NCBI GenBank assembly: GCA_012862575.1
Contig: BLSF01000053.1
Span: forward strand, 186,001 to 250,000
From: Parietichytrium sp. I65-24A
Taxonomy: Eukaryota; Sar; Bigyra; Thraustochytrida; Thraustochytriidae
Reading direction: 5' to 3'
Length of the DNA stretch: 64,000 bases
Of the stretch, positions 1-10,056 are shown in pieces (position 1 is the first letter of the stretch; every line of letters starts with the position of its first letter). The notes below the pieces were generated by a model, which searched no databases, was not told the DNA's origin, and worked only from the letters and a program-made list of their open reading frames with translations. The position numbers and the translations under genes were made by a program.

Positions 1-1
1 G

Positions 2-2791
2 GAGTCCATGGGCCGATTTACGTTGGTGCACGACCCCAATGAGGGCGGCATTCCGCTTTTGAGCGGGAAATATCAAATTGTGGTAGGAGCCGCGAGCCTG
101 TCGCGGTACTCGATTACCGTCATGTGCGAAACTTGTAAACCTTTGCTCCAGGCGGAGGCAGAAGCCAGGGAGGAGGGCCTCGCTCTTGCGCAAGCCGTTA
201 AGGCTCTCGACAACGACTCTGAGAACCTGACGGTCAGTCTGTATCTCTCGCAACGAAAGGTTAAACTGGTAGAAAATCTAGTTCGTGAGGCAGAGGAACA
301 GTGCGAAAAGCTCGAACTGGAGATGTCGCAAGTTTCTCACTTTTTGCAGAAGCGAAAGGATGCGGAGGAGAGAGGGATGTATTTCGATGATGACGAAGAT
401 CCAGCAACGAAGCACTTCACAGCCAAGTTATTACTGAAGAAGGAAGCTGAATTTGACAAGTGGGTTCGGCTTTCAGCTTCAAGGCGCACTGAGTTGACTG
501 ATACGCGCACCGGCTCTGAAGAAATGGCCACGTTGAAGCGTTTGCGGGACGAAAGCAAGGTGGAAAAGCAGTTCAAGCTTGACGAATACCTCCGAAATGG
601 CCTTCTGACCCACGAAGACATCGTCTCCATGGAGAAGCAACGCGCCCAACACATCAAAGATCTTGAAAAGGCCAAAATAGACGAAAAAGGTGCGAAGAGG
701 AAAAGCCGCATGAAACAGCAAGTGAATCAAGAAGCATGCTGGGAAGACATTCAAACTGTCGTTTTCCCATCGCAGGCTGGATATGAAGCCCAGCAGTCTG
801 CGCGCTCCGAGTTTATTGGGGAGAATATGCCTTGCAGCCGCGAGGAGCTTCTTGCAATCATGTGTACGAAGGATGGCGAGCTGAAGAGGCCCAAGGCGAT
901 TGCATTACGGGACGTTATGCGGAGTAATGTGCCAGAAACCGTTCTCTGGAGGATAGACAATCCAATGCTTACAGAACCAAGGATGATGCGGTTGCCCAAG
1001 CTTCAGTTTGGATTCAAAAGCGAGGCGATGGAGACCGACATCGATCAACGTTGCAGGAACGTCCTGGCGGAACTTGAAAGGGCCAACGCTAGCACTGCTG
1101 CTTTCCTAGACTCCTCAATCCTTCATGGTTCGCGGCAACGATTTCCAGCTAGAATTCTTCGAAAGGAGCTCAATCGCGAGCTAGACAGGCTTCTTCTTCT
1201 TCAAGTCAAAGAGCAGGAGCGTTTCATCCTCAAAGAGTGGAAGAACGGTCTCGCAAGGGAAGTCTACCACAAATCGAAGAACGCGAGCAATCTGCTTGGT
1301 GACGACCAAGATTTTGAGGATTCCAGCTCGTCATCCGGGGAAGACTCCGAGGAAGATATACATGCCGGAGGCGATGATGCAGATACACGCACAAATGAAG
1401 AGAAGGAGTTAGACCAGCAGCTTTTGTTGAATGACGACGAGAAGAAACAGCGAGTTTCCTTTTGCAAAGCTTGCGAGACAAAGCCGTGCCAGTGGAAGCC
1501 CTCAATGGATCTTGTCGCACTTCAAGAGCGAACTTACGAGCTGCGATCAGAGCTGGACGTTCTCAGGCACATTGATGAAGGTGTTCGTTTCATCGAGACG
1601 AACGTGGCGCGAAGTGCCAAGAGCGGAGGCAATCCTCGAATGCTCCGCAAAGACGCGATCAATGAAATTACCATGGAGCTAACTGCACTCGAGCGCAAAG
1701 AACGTCTACTTATTGTAGATGAAGAACTGCACAGAGCTTATGCAAGCAAAGAAAATTTCATGGAGACCCAGGCTCTGCACGGTTACAAGCAGGTACAGTG
1801 GACGCACAATATCGTTTCTGCGCTGGAAATGGAGCGCCGCAAAATTATCGGGAAAGAGGTTGTACAAGATCTTGTCGACGGTATTCTACAATTTATGCTT
1901 GAAGGATGGATATTTGGAGAGCGAGAGACTGGAGGGGACGATCTGGCTCAATGTAATGATGAATCGAAAGCGAAGGCTCGGGAGTCCGCGGAAGAAAGAG
2001 TTGAGCCAGCCCAAAAGTGGCTTCAGATCTCGGAAGATCTCTCTACCCGCCAAAATCGAAAGAAAGCCGTAGAGCTTAATAAAGAGGTGTCTCATCAGCT
2101 TGGGGAAACGGAAACTACGCTCAAGTTTGGGTTATTTACTTTGACAATGATGTATTTTCGGGCAATGTCGCTTCTACGAAAGTCTCGGTTCGAGGGACCT
2201 CGCGTTGGTCAAAAGTCTCGCAGTCAGGACTCTGTCGCTACTGCAGAACGCCAACGCTTAGGGAAGATGAAGGTCAGAAGGGAAGCAAGACAGCGCGCCA
2301 TGGATCGGGCGAATGGCCTCGCTGCTGCGGGTGCTCGGAAGCGGGCTGAAAAGACAGAGCTCCGTCGTCTGGAAGAGCAGGAGCGCCTTCGCAAGCAGCT
2401 CAAGAAGGCCAAAGCAGAGGGCTTTGCTGCCGTTCATATTCAACGGCTGTACCGGGGACATCTCGGACGTAAGGCGGCTGAGAAATGGGCAATTCGACGC
2501 CTGGAAGAGATTGCGCAAGAAAATCTCGAATTTGCGGCCGCGATTGCAATCCAGCGGATCTTTCGTGGGTTTAGGGGACGAAAGTTGGCCGAAGATAAGC
2601 GCACAGAAATCGCCGAGTTCATCTCTCAGCTGCGGGCTGACGAAGCCAAGGAGGAGGAAGAGGAATATTGGCGCCGTAATCCGCTCAAGCGCTTCGTGCG
2701 GAATGCGAAGGCGCTTTTTGTGAAGCCTTCCAACAAAAATGAGCCATCGCAGGATAATTACCTGGACCCTGCGCCAGCCAAGGATTTTTAA
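2..2791 (+). CDS. IQ-motif coiled-coil protein, 5' partial
   Basis: The frame is open to the left edge of the window, so the ATG at 8 is probably internal and the gene starts upstream. From that ATG 927 residues can be read. Residues 20-40 (GKYQIVVGA...SRYSITV) look like the end of a beta-sandwich module, perhaps a PPC-like repeat; this is inference. Long charged coiled-coil segments follow (about 50-260 and 360-430), then an acidic Ser/Asp/Glu-rich patch near 430-470. A Cys motif C-x2-C-x4-C with CQWKP lies near residue 490. Near the C-terminus are two IQ motifs, IQRLYRGHLGRKA (about 809-821) and IQRIFRGFRGRKL (about 847-859), the usual calmodulin-binding consensus. A scaffold or cytoskeletal role regulated by calcium is likely for such proteins, but I do not recognise the family. 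The stop is TAA at 2789. Confidence 0.85.
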   Translation, partial: ESMGRFTLVHDPNEGGIPLLSGKYQIVVGAASLSRYSITVMCETCKPLLQAEAEAREEGLALAQAVKALDNDSENLTVSLYLSQRKVKLVENLVREAEEQCEKLELEMSQVSHFLQKRKDAEERGMYFDDDEDPATKHFTAKLLLKKEAEFDKWVRLSASRRTELTDTRTGSEEMATLKRLRDESKVEKQFKLDEYLRNGLLTHEDIVSMEKQRAQHIKDLEKAKIDEKGAKRKSRMKQQVNQEACWEDIQTVVFPSQAGYEAQQSARSEFIGENMPCSREELLAIMCTKDGELKRPKAIALRDVMRSNVPETVLWRIDNPMLTEPRMMRLPKLQFGFKSEAMETDIDQRCRNVLAELERANASTAAFLDSSILHGSRQRFPARILRKELNRELDRLLLLQVKEQERFILKEWKNGLAREVYHKSKNASNLLGDDQDFEDSSSSSGEDSEEDIHAGGDDADTRTNEEKELDQQLLLNDDEKKQRVSFCKACETKPCQWKPSMDLVALQERTYELRSELDVLRHIDEGVRFIETNVARSAKSGGNPRMLRKDAINEITMELTALERKERLLIVDEELHRAYASKENFMETQALHGYKQVQWTHNIVSALEMERRKIIGKEVVQDLVDGILQFMLEGWIFGERETGGDDLAQCNDESKAKARESAEERVEPAQKWLQISEDLSTRQNRKKAVELNKEVSHQLGETETTLKFGLFTLTMMYFRAMSLLRKSRFEGPRVGQKSRSQDSVATAERQRLGKMKVRREARQRAMDRANGLAAAGARKRAEKTELRRLEEQERLRKQLKKAKAEGFAAVHIQRLYRGHLGRKAAEKWAIRRLEEIAQENLEFAAAIAIQRIFRGFRGRKLAEDKRTEIAEFISQLRADEAKEEEEEYWRRNPLKRFVRNAKALFVKPSNKNEPSQDNYLDPAPAKDF

Positions 2792-3237
2792 AGAGCAAAC
2801 GATTAGGCAAACATTCGAGAGCGCTCAAACGCGATCTGAAAGCTTGATTTGGACACAACAAGCTTTGTGGGGCTTTTCTTTTTGTGTCTCAGCTCTGCAG
2901 TTAAAAAGTCAGGAAGTTGTGTTTCTCCGCCTTGTTTATTAGTGGAAGGGACACCCCACCTTCCGATAGAGTTTGTCTACGCTGCACTTCGTGGCTTCAC
3001 TTATGTGGAAGGGATGCTTCACGGGGCACTAATATGGTGTCTGTGCTGAAAATGTTCGGTGTCGGGTGCTGCCAACTATTTTAGAAGGGAGTAGCTTTCG
3101 GGAAGGAGTGGTGGTTAAATTTTTTTAATAAAAACTCGAATTTACCGAATAGTATGGTTCTGCAAAACAAGCATGTGATTATCTAACATGTGATTGTACA
3201 TTAATTTACTGAGCTAACCCCGCAAGTCCGCGTCGCG
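2792..3237. other. convergent intergenic gap, no gene seen
   Basis: This 446-bp stretch lies between the 3' ends of two convergent genes. It is AT-rich after 3100, with a poly-T/A run near 3119-3130 and AATAAA at about 3127 that could serve as a poly(A) signal for the upstream gene. No credible coding exon is visible. Confidence 0.5.
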
Positions 3238-4290
3238 CTACTCGAAGTGGGACGGAAACAAATAATCGTCCTCATGCAAGGCAATCAGAAAAGATGACAT
3301 GCTTCCATAGATGTCCCTGATGGCAGGCTCATCGATGCCAAGTGGTGGCTTGCTCATCGCCAGGCCCTTTTTGTAACATTTTGACCAGTCCTGGAAAGAA
3401 CGTGGCGTAGCGCAATGGCGCCGCTGAATTTCTGAAAGCGAGCGTTTGCAAACTTCCCGAAGATCCTTCAGCGCACCACTGCCCGGGTGCATACCTTTCA
3501 TATATTCTTTATATTGCAGAAGCGGACGGAGCTGGAGCACGTTGCGCCGAAACATGTCTTGCGCTAGCCCACAAAACACCCCGAGTGCCAAATCAAACCT
3601 ACTAACTCTGAGCCGCTCTAGTTTCGTGTTGCCCAGTAAGACCTCGAGCATCTCGTTCTCGCACGGGAACGGGAGGGAGTTGCCCGAAAGTGCCACACCG
3701 ACGAGCCGGAGGTCTTGCCCCTTGAGCTGATGCAACAACGCCAGCCCGCCGACTTGCTCCAGGTCGTTCTCCGACAAATCGAGTATGGTTAGTTGCTTTG
3801 ATAATGGGAGTGCGTTGGCAATTTGCTCCACGGACTCAGCTAAGGCATTCTTTCTTAACGTTACCGTTCCAAGCGCCGGATGGCGCTCGATGACCCTGGC
3901 CACAGCTCTTCCTCCGCGCGGCCCGATATTGTTCGCTGCCAAAGACAGATTCGTGAGCGATGTGTTGTTTTCTAAAGCAGCACAAAGCTTTTCTGCCCCT
4001 TCCGGGCCGGCGCAGCAATTGTACAAGTCCACAAGTTCCAAAGTGTTCTTCGCTTGAAAGTACTCCGCCAGGAGCTGCATACCATGGTCGCCTAACGGGT
4101 TCAGCCCCAGAAAGAGATGTGTCAGCGAGTCGGAAGTTTTCGCCCGGGTCATGATCCGATGTAGTGCAGAAGACTCGCCCTGTAGATTAGAAAAAGTCAA
4201 GTCTAGCAACTTGCAGCCCATATCAATCTGTGCGATCGCATCTCGTGCGTTGTGGTCCTCTGTGCTCGTGTACTCCGACTCTCCTTCCAT
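3238..4290 (-). CDS. Leucine-rich repeat protein (ribonuclease-inhibitor type)
   Basis: An intronless 350-residue protein. The open frame extends 10 codons upstream but begins with GTG; the first ATG, at 4290, gives the start MEGESEY. After a short acidic N-terminus the protein carries about six or seven LRRs of the RNI/NLRC3 kind with roughly 28-residue spacing, for example LTHLFLGLNPLGDHGMQLLA, LTNLSLAANNIGPRGGRAVA and LTILDLSENDLEQVGGLALL, covering about residues 40-230. The C-terminal 120 residues are not repeat-like and include basic segments. Such proteins are horseshoe-shaped binding scaffolds; the partner cannot be told from sequence. It is the same broad class as the exon-array gene at 60.3 kb but is uninterrupted and lacks the stereotyped LEKNTALTSL ending, so it is probably not a recent relative. 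Confidence 0.85.
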   Translation of the reverse strand: MEGESEYTSTEDHNARDAIAQIDMGCKLLDLTFSNLQGESSALHRIMTRAKTSDSLTHLFLGLNPLGDHGMQLLAEYFQAKNTLELVDLYNCCAGPEGAEKLCAALENNTSLTNLSLAANNIGPRGGRAVARVIERHPALGTVTLRKNALAESVEQIANALPLSKQLTILDLSENDLEQVGGLALLHQLKGQDLRLVGVALSGNSLPFPCENEMLEVLLGNTKLERLRVSRFDLALGVFCGLAQDMFRRNVLQLRPLLQYKEYMKGMHPGSGALKDLREVCKRSLSEIQRRHCATPRSFQDWSKCYKKGLAMSKPPLGIDEPAIRDIYGSMSSFLIALHEDDYLFPSHFE

Positions 4291-5340
4291 CTCCTGAACG
4301 CAACCGTAGGACCGAATCACAGTCTCACAATCTCACAAGGTTGACTTGAGTTAACTGTAAGTTAACAAAGAACAACAGTCAAAACTTCAAATCAAAAGTA
4401 GTAGTAGCCGCACTTGTTGTTTGTCACGATTAAACGCAACTCTCTTGTTCCGAAAGGTCGAATAAAATCTCTCCCAACCAACAGTAAACATATATCGACA
4501 CTCTCAATCAAGAGCTATTGGTTGAAGATACAAACCCAGCGACGCTCTTACTGCAACTGCAGACTATACAAATAATAGTTGGAATTGGCCCACCCAAAAG
4601 CGTCCCAGTCTCCTCTATACCCACTCTATGTGTCCCCGCGTACCCTTCCTTGCGAGCACCTTCGAACCAAAGTTTCCCCTCAAGATCCGCAAGACTCCAC
4701 TATTTCGCCAGGCGCACGGTGCGCGAGCGGGTGGCTGGGACTGATTTTCGGTCCGCGCGCACCCTTTTCTATAAAGAATCAATGGGGTGATACACTATAC
4801 GCATACGCAAAGTGTACGCGCACACACCGCCCGCGCCGCGCCTTGACTCCCGGGTTCGGGAGTGGAGAACAAAGAGCTATACACGAACAAAGAATTAATC
4901 TTTGCTTCCGGAACGCAACTGAAATGACCGTTCACCGAGCTTTTGCCAATTTTTTGCCATGTGTTTGCCATTTCACTTTTAAAATATTTTGACATTTTGG
5001 CATTTTGGCATTTTGCCAAAGCACGATCAATCTGTAGAGCACCGTATCAGACCCATTAAATATATATTATATCATTCTAAAGAGCACGCACTTTCGATAT
5101 ACATACAACAGCCAATCAATCAACACATTCCAGCTCTTCCAATGGCGCTTTTGATTGACAACCAAATTCAACCAAATTCCTCCCACACTCGCGCTCATAG
5201 GACTTCATACAACGCCACTACGCCCCGCACTCCAAAAATCGCAACTAGCACCCTCAACGAACAGACCGAACAAAATAGAACTTCTCCAAGAAATTCACCC
5301 TTACCATTACCCCTACCACCCGCGCTATCTAGCACCACCT

Positions 5341-5378
<38 letters not shown>

Positions 5379-5505
5379 TACTGTGTACGATAACTCGTAA
5401 GGGGACCGGACCCCTCAAGTACGGTGGCGTCCCGGCGCGCGTACACCCACCCTCCCTCTCTATCCCCACAGTGGCGAAGAGTAGTGAGTATTAGGGAAGG
5501 GAAGG
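4291..5505. other. divergent intergenic region with short tandem repeats
   Basis: 1.2 kb between divergent genes, so it probably holds both promoters. It contains a run of CATTTTGG units near 4989-5018, a TA-rich stretch at 5058-5070, and a (CT)15 microsatellite at 5344-5373 about 130 bp before the downstream ATG. No convincing exon was found. Pyrimidine-rich DNA before start codons also occurs upstream of RPL11 in this window. Confidence 0.5.
5344..5373 (+). repeat. (CT)n microsatellite
   Basis: An uninterrupted run of CT dinucleotides, about 15 units, in the 5' flank of the gene starting at 5506. Confidence 0.95.
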
Positions 5506-8349
5506 ATGGACGAGGCGCTGCACCGTCTGAATGCGTTCCTGGAGCCGGCGCAAGAGGCGGACGCGGCGGTTTCAGCAGCGACGCTGTCCGCGCTGCGTAC
5601 CCACGTGGCGGACCAGCAGCTGCTGGAGATCGCCATCCGCGAGCTGGACGCAGTGGGCGCCGTGCTCAAGAGGATTCGCGCCGTGTACGACTCCTTCTGC
5701 GCTTTCCACCACCTACAGGTGGACGAGCGTCCCATCCTGCTCCCCCTCGCGCACAGCTCTCGCGGGACGAATGGGACGACTGGGACGATTGGGACGATTG
5801 GGACACAATCGCCAGGGGTACGCGGGGACGGGCCGGCGGGCATAGCTGATCGTAGCGGGGACGCTGACACTGGTGGTGGGAATGGCGGAACTCAGAGCAA
5901 GGTTAAAGGGGCGAGAAATGGGGACAATGGGACGATTGGGACGAATGGGACACAATCTCCAGGGGTACGCGGAGGGGACGCTGACACTGGTGGTGGGAAT
6001 GGCGCGCGAAGGACGCGGTGGGACGGGGACGAGGACAAGCCGCGAGTGGTTTCTACAAAGGTTGTTCTGCGGGGCACGAACCCACGGTCGAAGACAGGTT
6101 TCCAGTTCCACGGAACGGATTTGAGCCACGCGGACGTGGACTGGGCCCGCGTGAGAGCCTGCGCGGGAAATCTCCACGGCGCGATGGAAGTTATTCCGAT
6201 GTATTCCCGCGCGTTTGAGCTTGTGTGCAAGCAGATTGCCTCGGAGAAACCCGTGCTGGCCAAACGGTTGTTGCAAGCATGGCAAACGTACCTGCAATTG
6301 CTGTTCGCGACGATCGTAAAGCTGAAAGCCGAGGGCGAGAGCAACCAGCGGCGCAAAAAGCTGTCGTTGGAGGTGGACAAGCTGACCAAGAAGCTGGAAA
6401 TTAGCACGTTCCGCGTGAATCAAGCGGTGGCGGAGGTGGAACGCATCAAAGCATCGCGAGAAGACCTGCGGAAGCGATCGGACGCGCAGAATGCGAGGCT
6501 CTTGGACCTCGTTTCGCGTGAAAGGCACCTGCTGGAGGAGCAGGTGGAGCTGGAGAACCGCGTGCTGCTCGTCAAACTGGCCATCGAGCGCGAGGAGAAA
6601 GGGCTCAGGGAAATGGAAAACTTTGCGCACGGCGAAGAGGACGACGATGACGAGACGGCGCCCGATAACACCTCACGCCAACGTCGCAAGCAAGGCAGGG
6701 ACAATAATACAACACAGAGGGCCGCGGTCGCGGAGACTATCGTCGAAGAAGCCAGCACGGAGGAGGATCATGCCTTGGAAGGCGGAGATGATGAAAACGA
6801 AAATGAAATTGATAATGAAGATGAAGATGGAGATGGAATTGGAGTCGACCAAGACGCAGGTGAGGATAGCAATGGGGATTCGGAGGACAACGAGGAGGCA
6901 GCAGATTCCGAGGGTCGCAGTCTTCGCAAAGTCGATGGATCGAGGCTCGAAGAACGAGCTGGAGAGAATGAAGACGAGGATGAATCCTCTCTCGGGGTGG
7001 ACGAAGAAGGCAGAGGGAGATTCGATGACGAGTACAGTTCGTTTGCGGAGTCCAGGGATGGCGCTCTCTCACCTACAAGTATGCAAAGCGATAGATCGAG
7101 GTCGTCTAAAAAGGAGTTTGGCGACTTCTTTCTCACTGATGTACTCGCTCAGAACATTGTAGATAGCAGCTCGGAAGAGGAGGACGACTCTGACGAAGCA
7201 AGCGGGATAGACAAAGAGCGCGAGCCGTCGGAAAAGGCTCGGCTCGGCTCAACGCACAAGTCCAACGTGGATGAGGACGACGATATTGGCGCAACCATTA
7301 TGGAAGGCGAGGCTGCTGCAGAGGGCGAGAAGGAACTCATGGATCTAAATCGAGAGATCAAGCGAGTGGAGAGGGTAGCTGCTCGCCAGCGCGACGCTCT
7401 GCGCCGGGAAAAGGAGGAGGAGAAGTCTCGTCAGATGATCAAGAATTCGGACGTACAAATGCTCAAAGACATCTTCAAAGAGGTAATGGAGCTCACTCAG
7501 GAGGTAGAGCGCACGGCTACCGAGAAGAGTGCTATGACACTGCACGAGAAAATCGATCACCGCTTGAATTGGGACACCACAGACAATGTTTTAGTTGCGC
7601 TCAAGCGATCAAAGAAGAAGAAGAAGAAAAAGAAAAAGCATGCGAGCGAGGGCGGAGGCCTCTTCGACTCTCCTCTGTGTTCGATCGGAGTTGCCTTTGA
7701 GTTTGTAAATATGCTGCGATCCGCGCAGGACGAACGTATTTTCGAAGGATATGGAAGGCGCGACTGGTCATTGCGGAATGTCCTTCGGGCGGTGAGAAAC
7801 TGCTTGCTGGCGGTGTCTCAGCGCAAGCCGCCAGCTTTGGGCGACCGGGAAAGCTATCGCGAGGTGGTTTATGCGGTATTTCTGTCACAATACGGCAATC
7901 TTAAAGTCGCAGAATGTGAACTCGTGAATTTTTTGCTTGGTATAAACCGCTTCGCGGCAAGCAGCTTAATGGTATGGCTGTTCCGCAACCTCTGCGAGCA
8001 CAATACCTCCGCGGCCAATAAATTTTTCAAATACTTTGCCAAATTAAAAAACATGGCTGAATCTGAAGACGGTGTCTGGTACACCTTGATGGAGGATGCA
8101 AGGGAGGTATTGGTCGCGGGATGCTTCGCAGTCAAGGCAAATCAAGTCAATCGCGAGGATCCGGAGCCTGAGAATGCGGACGAAATAGATCCCACCATGG
8201 AGGCTCCTCGTCCAATGAAGAAGAAGAAGTCTCTCGAGGACTACTCCGCAGACTTGGACTCACTGGCTACTGACGTTGGTCCGCAAAATCGCGAGATGGT
8301 CCCCGTTGAGGACCTTATGATGCTGTTGATGAACATGAAAGCAATTTAG
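5506..8349 (+). CDS. Unrecognised large coiled-coil, acidic protein
   Basis: A 947-residue intronless frame starting at ATG 5506. I do not recognise the family. Residues 1-85 are helical. Residues about 86-165 are a Gly/Thr/Asn low-complexity insert encoded by a tandem GGGACNATT-type minisatellite with two longer copies. A structured helical region (about 200-270) is followed by a strong coiled coil (about 270-375), a very acidic, Ser-rich disordered region (about 375-620), a second coiled coil (about 620-690), a run of nine lysines (about 704-712), and a folded-looking C-terminal block (about 720-880) with hydrophobic helices. The tail is basic (MKKKKS) and then ends hydrophobic (MMLLMNMKAI). 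The alternation of acidic and basic regions suggests a nuclear or cytoskeletal scaffold, but this is inference. The long open frame with sensible domains argues that it is real. Confidence 0.8.
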   Translation: MDEALHRLNAFLEPAQEADAAVSAATLSALRTHVADQQLLEIAIRELDAVGAVLKRIRAVYDSFCAFHHLQVDERPILLPLAHSSRGTNGTTGTIGTIGTQSPGVRGDGPAGIADRSGDADTGGGNGGTQSKVKGARNGDNGTIGTNGTQSPGVRGGDADTGGGNGARRTRWDGDEDKPRVVSTKVVLRGTNPRSKTGFQFHGTDLSHADVDWARVRACAGNLHGAMEVIPMYSRAFELVCKQIASEKPVLAKRLLQAWQTYLQLLFATIVKLKAEGESNQRRKKLSLEVDKLTKKLEISTFRVNQAVAEVERIKASREDLRKRSDAQNARLLDLVSRERHLLEEQVELENRVLLVKLAIEREEKGLREMENFAHGEEDDDDETAPDNTSRQRRKQGRDNNTTQRAAVAETIVEEASTEEDHALEGGDDENENEIDNEDEDGDGIGVDQDAGEDSNGDSEDNEEAADSEGRSLRKVDGSRLEERAGENEDEDESSLGVDEEGRGRFDDEYSSFAESRDGALSPTSMQSDRSRSSKKEFGDFFLTDVLAQNIVDSSSEEEDDSDEASGIDKEREPSEKARLGSTHKSNVDEDDDIGATIMEGEAAAEGEKELMDLNREIKRVERVAARQRDALRREKEEEKSRQMIKNSDVQMLKDIFKEVMELTQEVERTATEKSAMTLHEKIDHRLNWDTTDNVLVALKRSKKKKKKKKKHASEGGGLFDSPLCSIGVAFEFVNMLRSAQDERIFEGYGRRDWSLRNVLRAVRNCLLAVSQRKPPALGDRESYREVVYAVFLSQYGNLKVAECELVNFLLGINRFAASSLMVWLFRNLCEHNTSAANKFFKYFAKLKNMAESEDGVWYTLMEDAREVLVAGCFAVKANQVNREDPEPENADEIDPTMEAPRPMKKKKSLEDYSADLDSLATDVGPQNREMVPVEDLMMLLMNMKAI
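5761..6003 (+). repeat. coding minisatellite (Gly-Thr-rich), two long copies
   Basis: Short units of the form GGGACGATT/GGGACGAAT repeat in tandem. A longer block ending in GACGCTGACACTGGTGGTGG occurs twice (ending near 5886 and 6003). It reads in frame as GTNGTTGTIGT and SGDADTGGGNG/GGDADTGGGNG, so length changes in multiples of three would be tolerated. Confidence 0.8.
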
Positions 8350-8729
8350 CTAGTAGCTAGAGCTTGCGACAGATTCTGTAATTATATGTATTAGTTGCAA
8401 GCAGGCAGTATTTTTCTAAATCATTGGTCACCTTTTGGCTTTTGCTCTCGCTACAGAGTTTGTTAGATAAGAGAAGGCCCCCAATTTCTTTATCTCGAGT
8501 GCCGAAAGGCCGCAATGTCTGTATTTTGATTGTGCAGGCTGTGAACTTGCTGTCTTCGGCCTTCGGTTACCAACAACACTCGGAACTCAAGGAACTAACA
8601 CTGTCGGTAGGAGAACGATCCTTTTCCTCTATTGCAAACTGGCCAAAGCCTGAAAACGAGAAATTAAAAGCACCCTGATTGAAAACCACTTCACTGTAGT
8701 ACACTCTTGAGTCTTTTTCAATTACGGGG
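8350..8729. other. intergenic, 3' flank of the coiled-coil gene
   Basis: 380 bp without a convincing coding exon. It contains AT-rich 3' sequence just after the stop at 8347-8349. Confidence 0.4.
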
Positions 8730-9210
8730 ATGGATTTCATGTCCAAGGCAGACTGGGAGCCACAGCCCCAACCTGTGATTCGAGAGGAAAATTCAACCTT
8801 CTCACACCCACCCAAACGTGAAAACTCTCCCATCATTTGTGAGCCTTCAAGCCCTGCACTCCCTGCACCTGTAAGCAAAATCACTCCTATACACCGATCC
8901 CCGATGACAAAGTCGCCCATTCATTCTCGCATTGACTGCGATTCTGACCGTGAGTAATAGCTCCATTGGAAAAAAGGTCGGCAATCTTGCAATCCTGATG
9001 TAATGCACATCTGGTGCTATCTAGCTCGTACTAGAGAGTACTGTACTCTACACAGGCCCAGTAAGCTTCATTGCACGGCAAATTGGAGTTGCCGCGAGAG
9101 CTATGCGAAGAATGAAGTTTCTGAGTTGGGGATCGGAGTGCACCAGGACAGCAGAGGCCACATTAATGCAAATGAGATGCAAGTTTTTTTGCAAACTTGA
9201 GGCAGGTTGA
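8730..9210 (+). CDS. Possible two-exon small gene (weak)
   Basis: An ATG frame at 8730 encodes a Pro/Ser-rich, probably disordered N-terminus (DWEPQPQPVIREEN, PSSPALPAPVSK) and runs into a consensus donor GTGAGT at 8950. An acceptor CACAG ends at 9055. Joining 8730-8949 to 9056-9210 (intron 106 nt, close to other introns here) gives a 124-residue product whose second exon reads RPVSFIARQIGVAARAMRRM and ends at TGA 9208. I do not recognise the product. The splice sites fit, but two sites and an open frame of this length can arise by chance, so this is a candidate only. Confidence 0.22.
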
Positions 9211-10056
9211 AATGCCAAGAAATGCAGTTTTCGTCTTTTGATGGAATGAAAGCGTCGCCCTTGCGACTCTCACGCGCCATTTGGAAACCATTTGATAACC
9301 ATCTGAATTTTGGGAGCCAGTGGCTTGGCAGGATGCACAAAAGCGCCAGAAATGAAAGCTGCAGCTTCTGCGTTGGACACAGACACGGGGAGTAAAGAAA
9401 CGGCTGCGGCGTAGATGGGAAGGGTTTGGTGGCCGACACGGATCTTTGCACATCCTTTCTTGCTTGCGAGTCGAGTCAAGTAGAGATGAGATGAGCGTCG
9501 CGGAAACTTAATTCCGGCGACACACAGTTCGCTATCCGTTGCCACCGGAGTCCTCAGCTAGGCTTCGGCTTTCGACTTGTAAATGAGGATCCGACTAACC
9601 TTCTTTGGCACGTTTCTTAGAGAGGCTTGCTGTGGTTCGCTTGCCCCGCTCGTGCGAGAGATCGAGGTATCGAGAGATCGAGAGATTAAGCTCTCGCTTT
9701 GCCGAGTAAGAAGAAAGGGTGCGCGGGAGCCGGCTCAGAGGTTGCTAGGGGAAAATAGCAAGGACCTTCGAGAATGGTTGGAGGGATTTAAACTGCAGAA
9801 TGACAGTCTGGTGGACCGGTTCCTGATGGGAACGCAGGACACAACAAAAACGCGAGGCACACGACGGAGTACCATCTCCTTGGGCTCGGTAAAACACAGG
9901 ATTCCCCTCCGTCTTATCTGTCGCATGGGAATCAAACAACAACAAAGCGCAAAGCCACGTTGCTGCACATGGGCGGCCAAAGAAACAAACCCCAAATCGA
10001 GCCCAAGCAAAATCGAAGAGAACAATACCAGAGAGGAATTGCAACGAAGCCCAATC
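9211..10056. other. 5' flank of the spondin-domain gene
   Basis: 850 bp. The frame of the downstream gene stays open back to an ATG at 9583, but the residues encoded by 9583-10056 show no domain. The start at 10057 gives a clean signal peptide, so I treat this stretch as 5' UTR and promoter. It holds imperfect GAGATCGAG repeats near 9658-9690. Confidence 0.5.

Noticed and set aside
5713-6630. 305-residue minus-strand open frame
   Set aside because: It is antisense to the 5506-8349 gene; it is rich in Arg/Pro repeats mirroring the minisatellite and shows no domain.
9583-10056. N-terminal extension of the spondin gene
   Set aside because: It is open and in frame, but it has no recognisable sequence and would bury the clear signal peptide at 10057.
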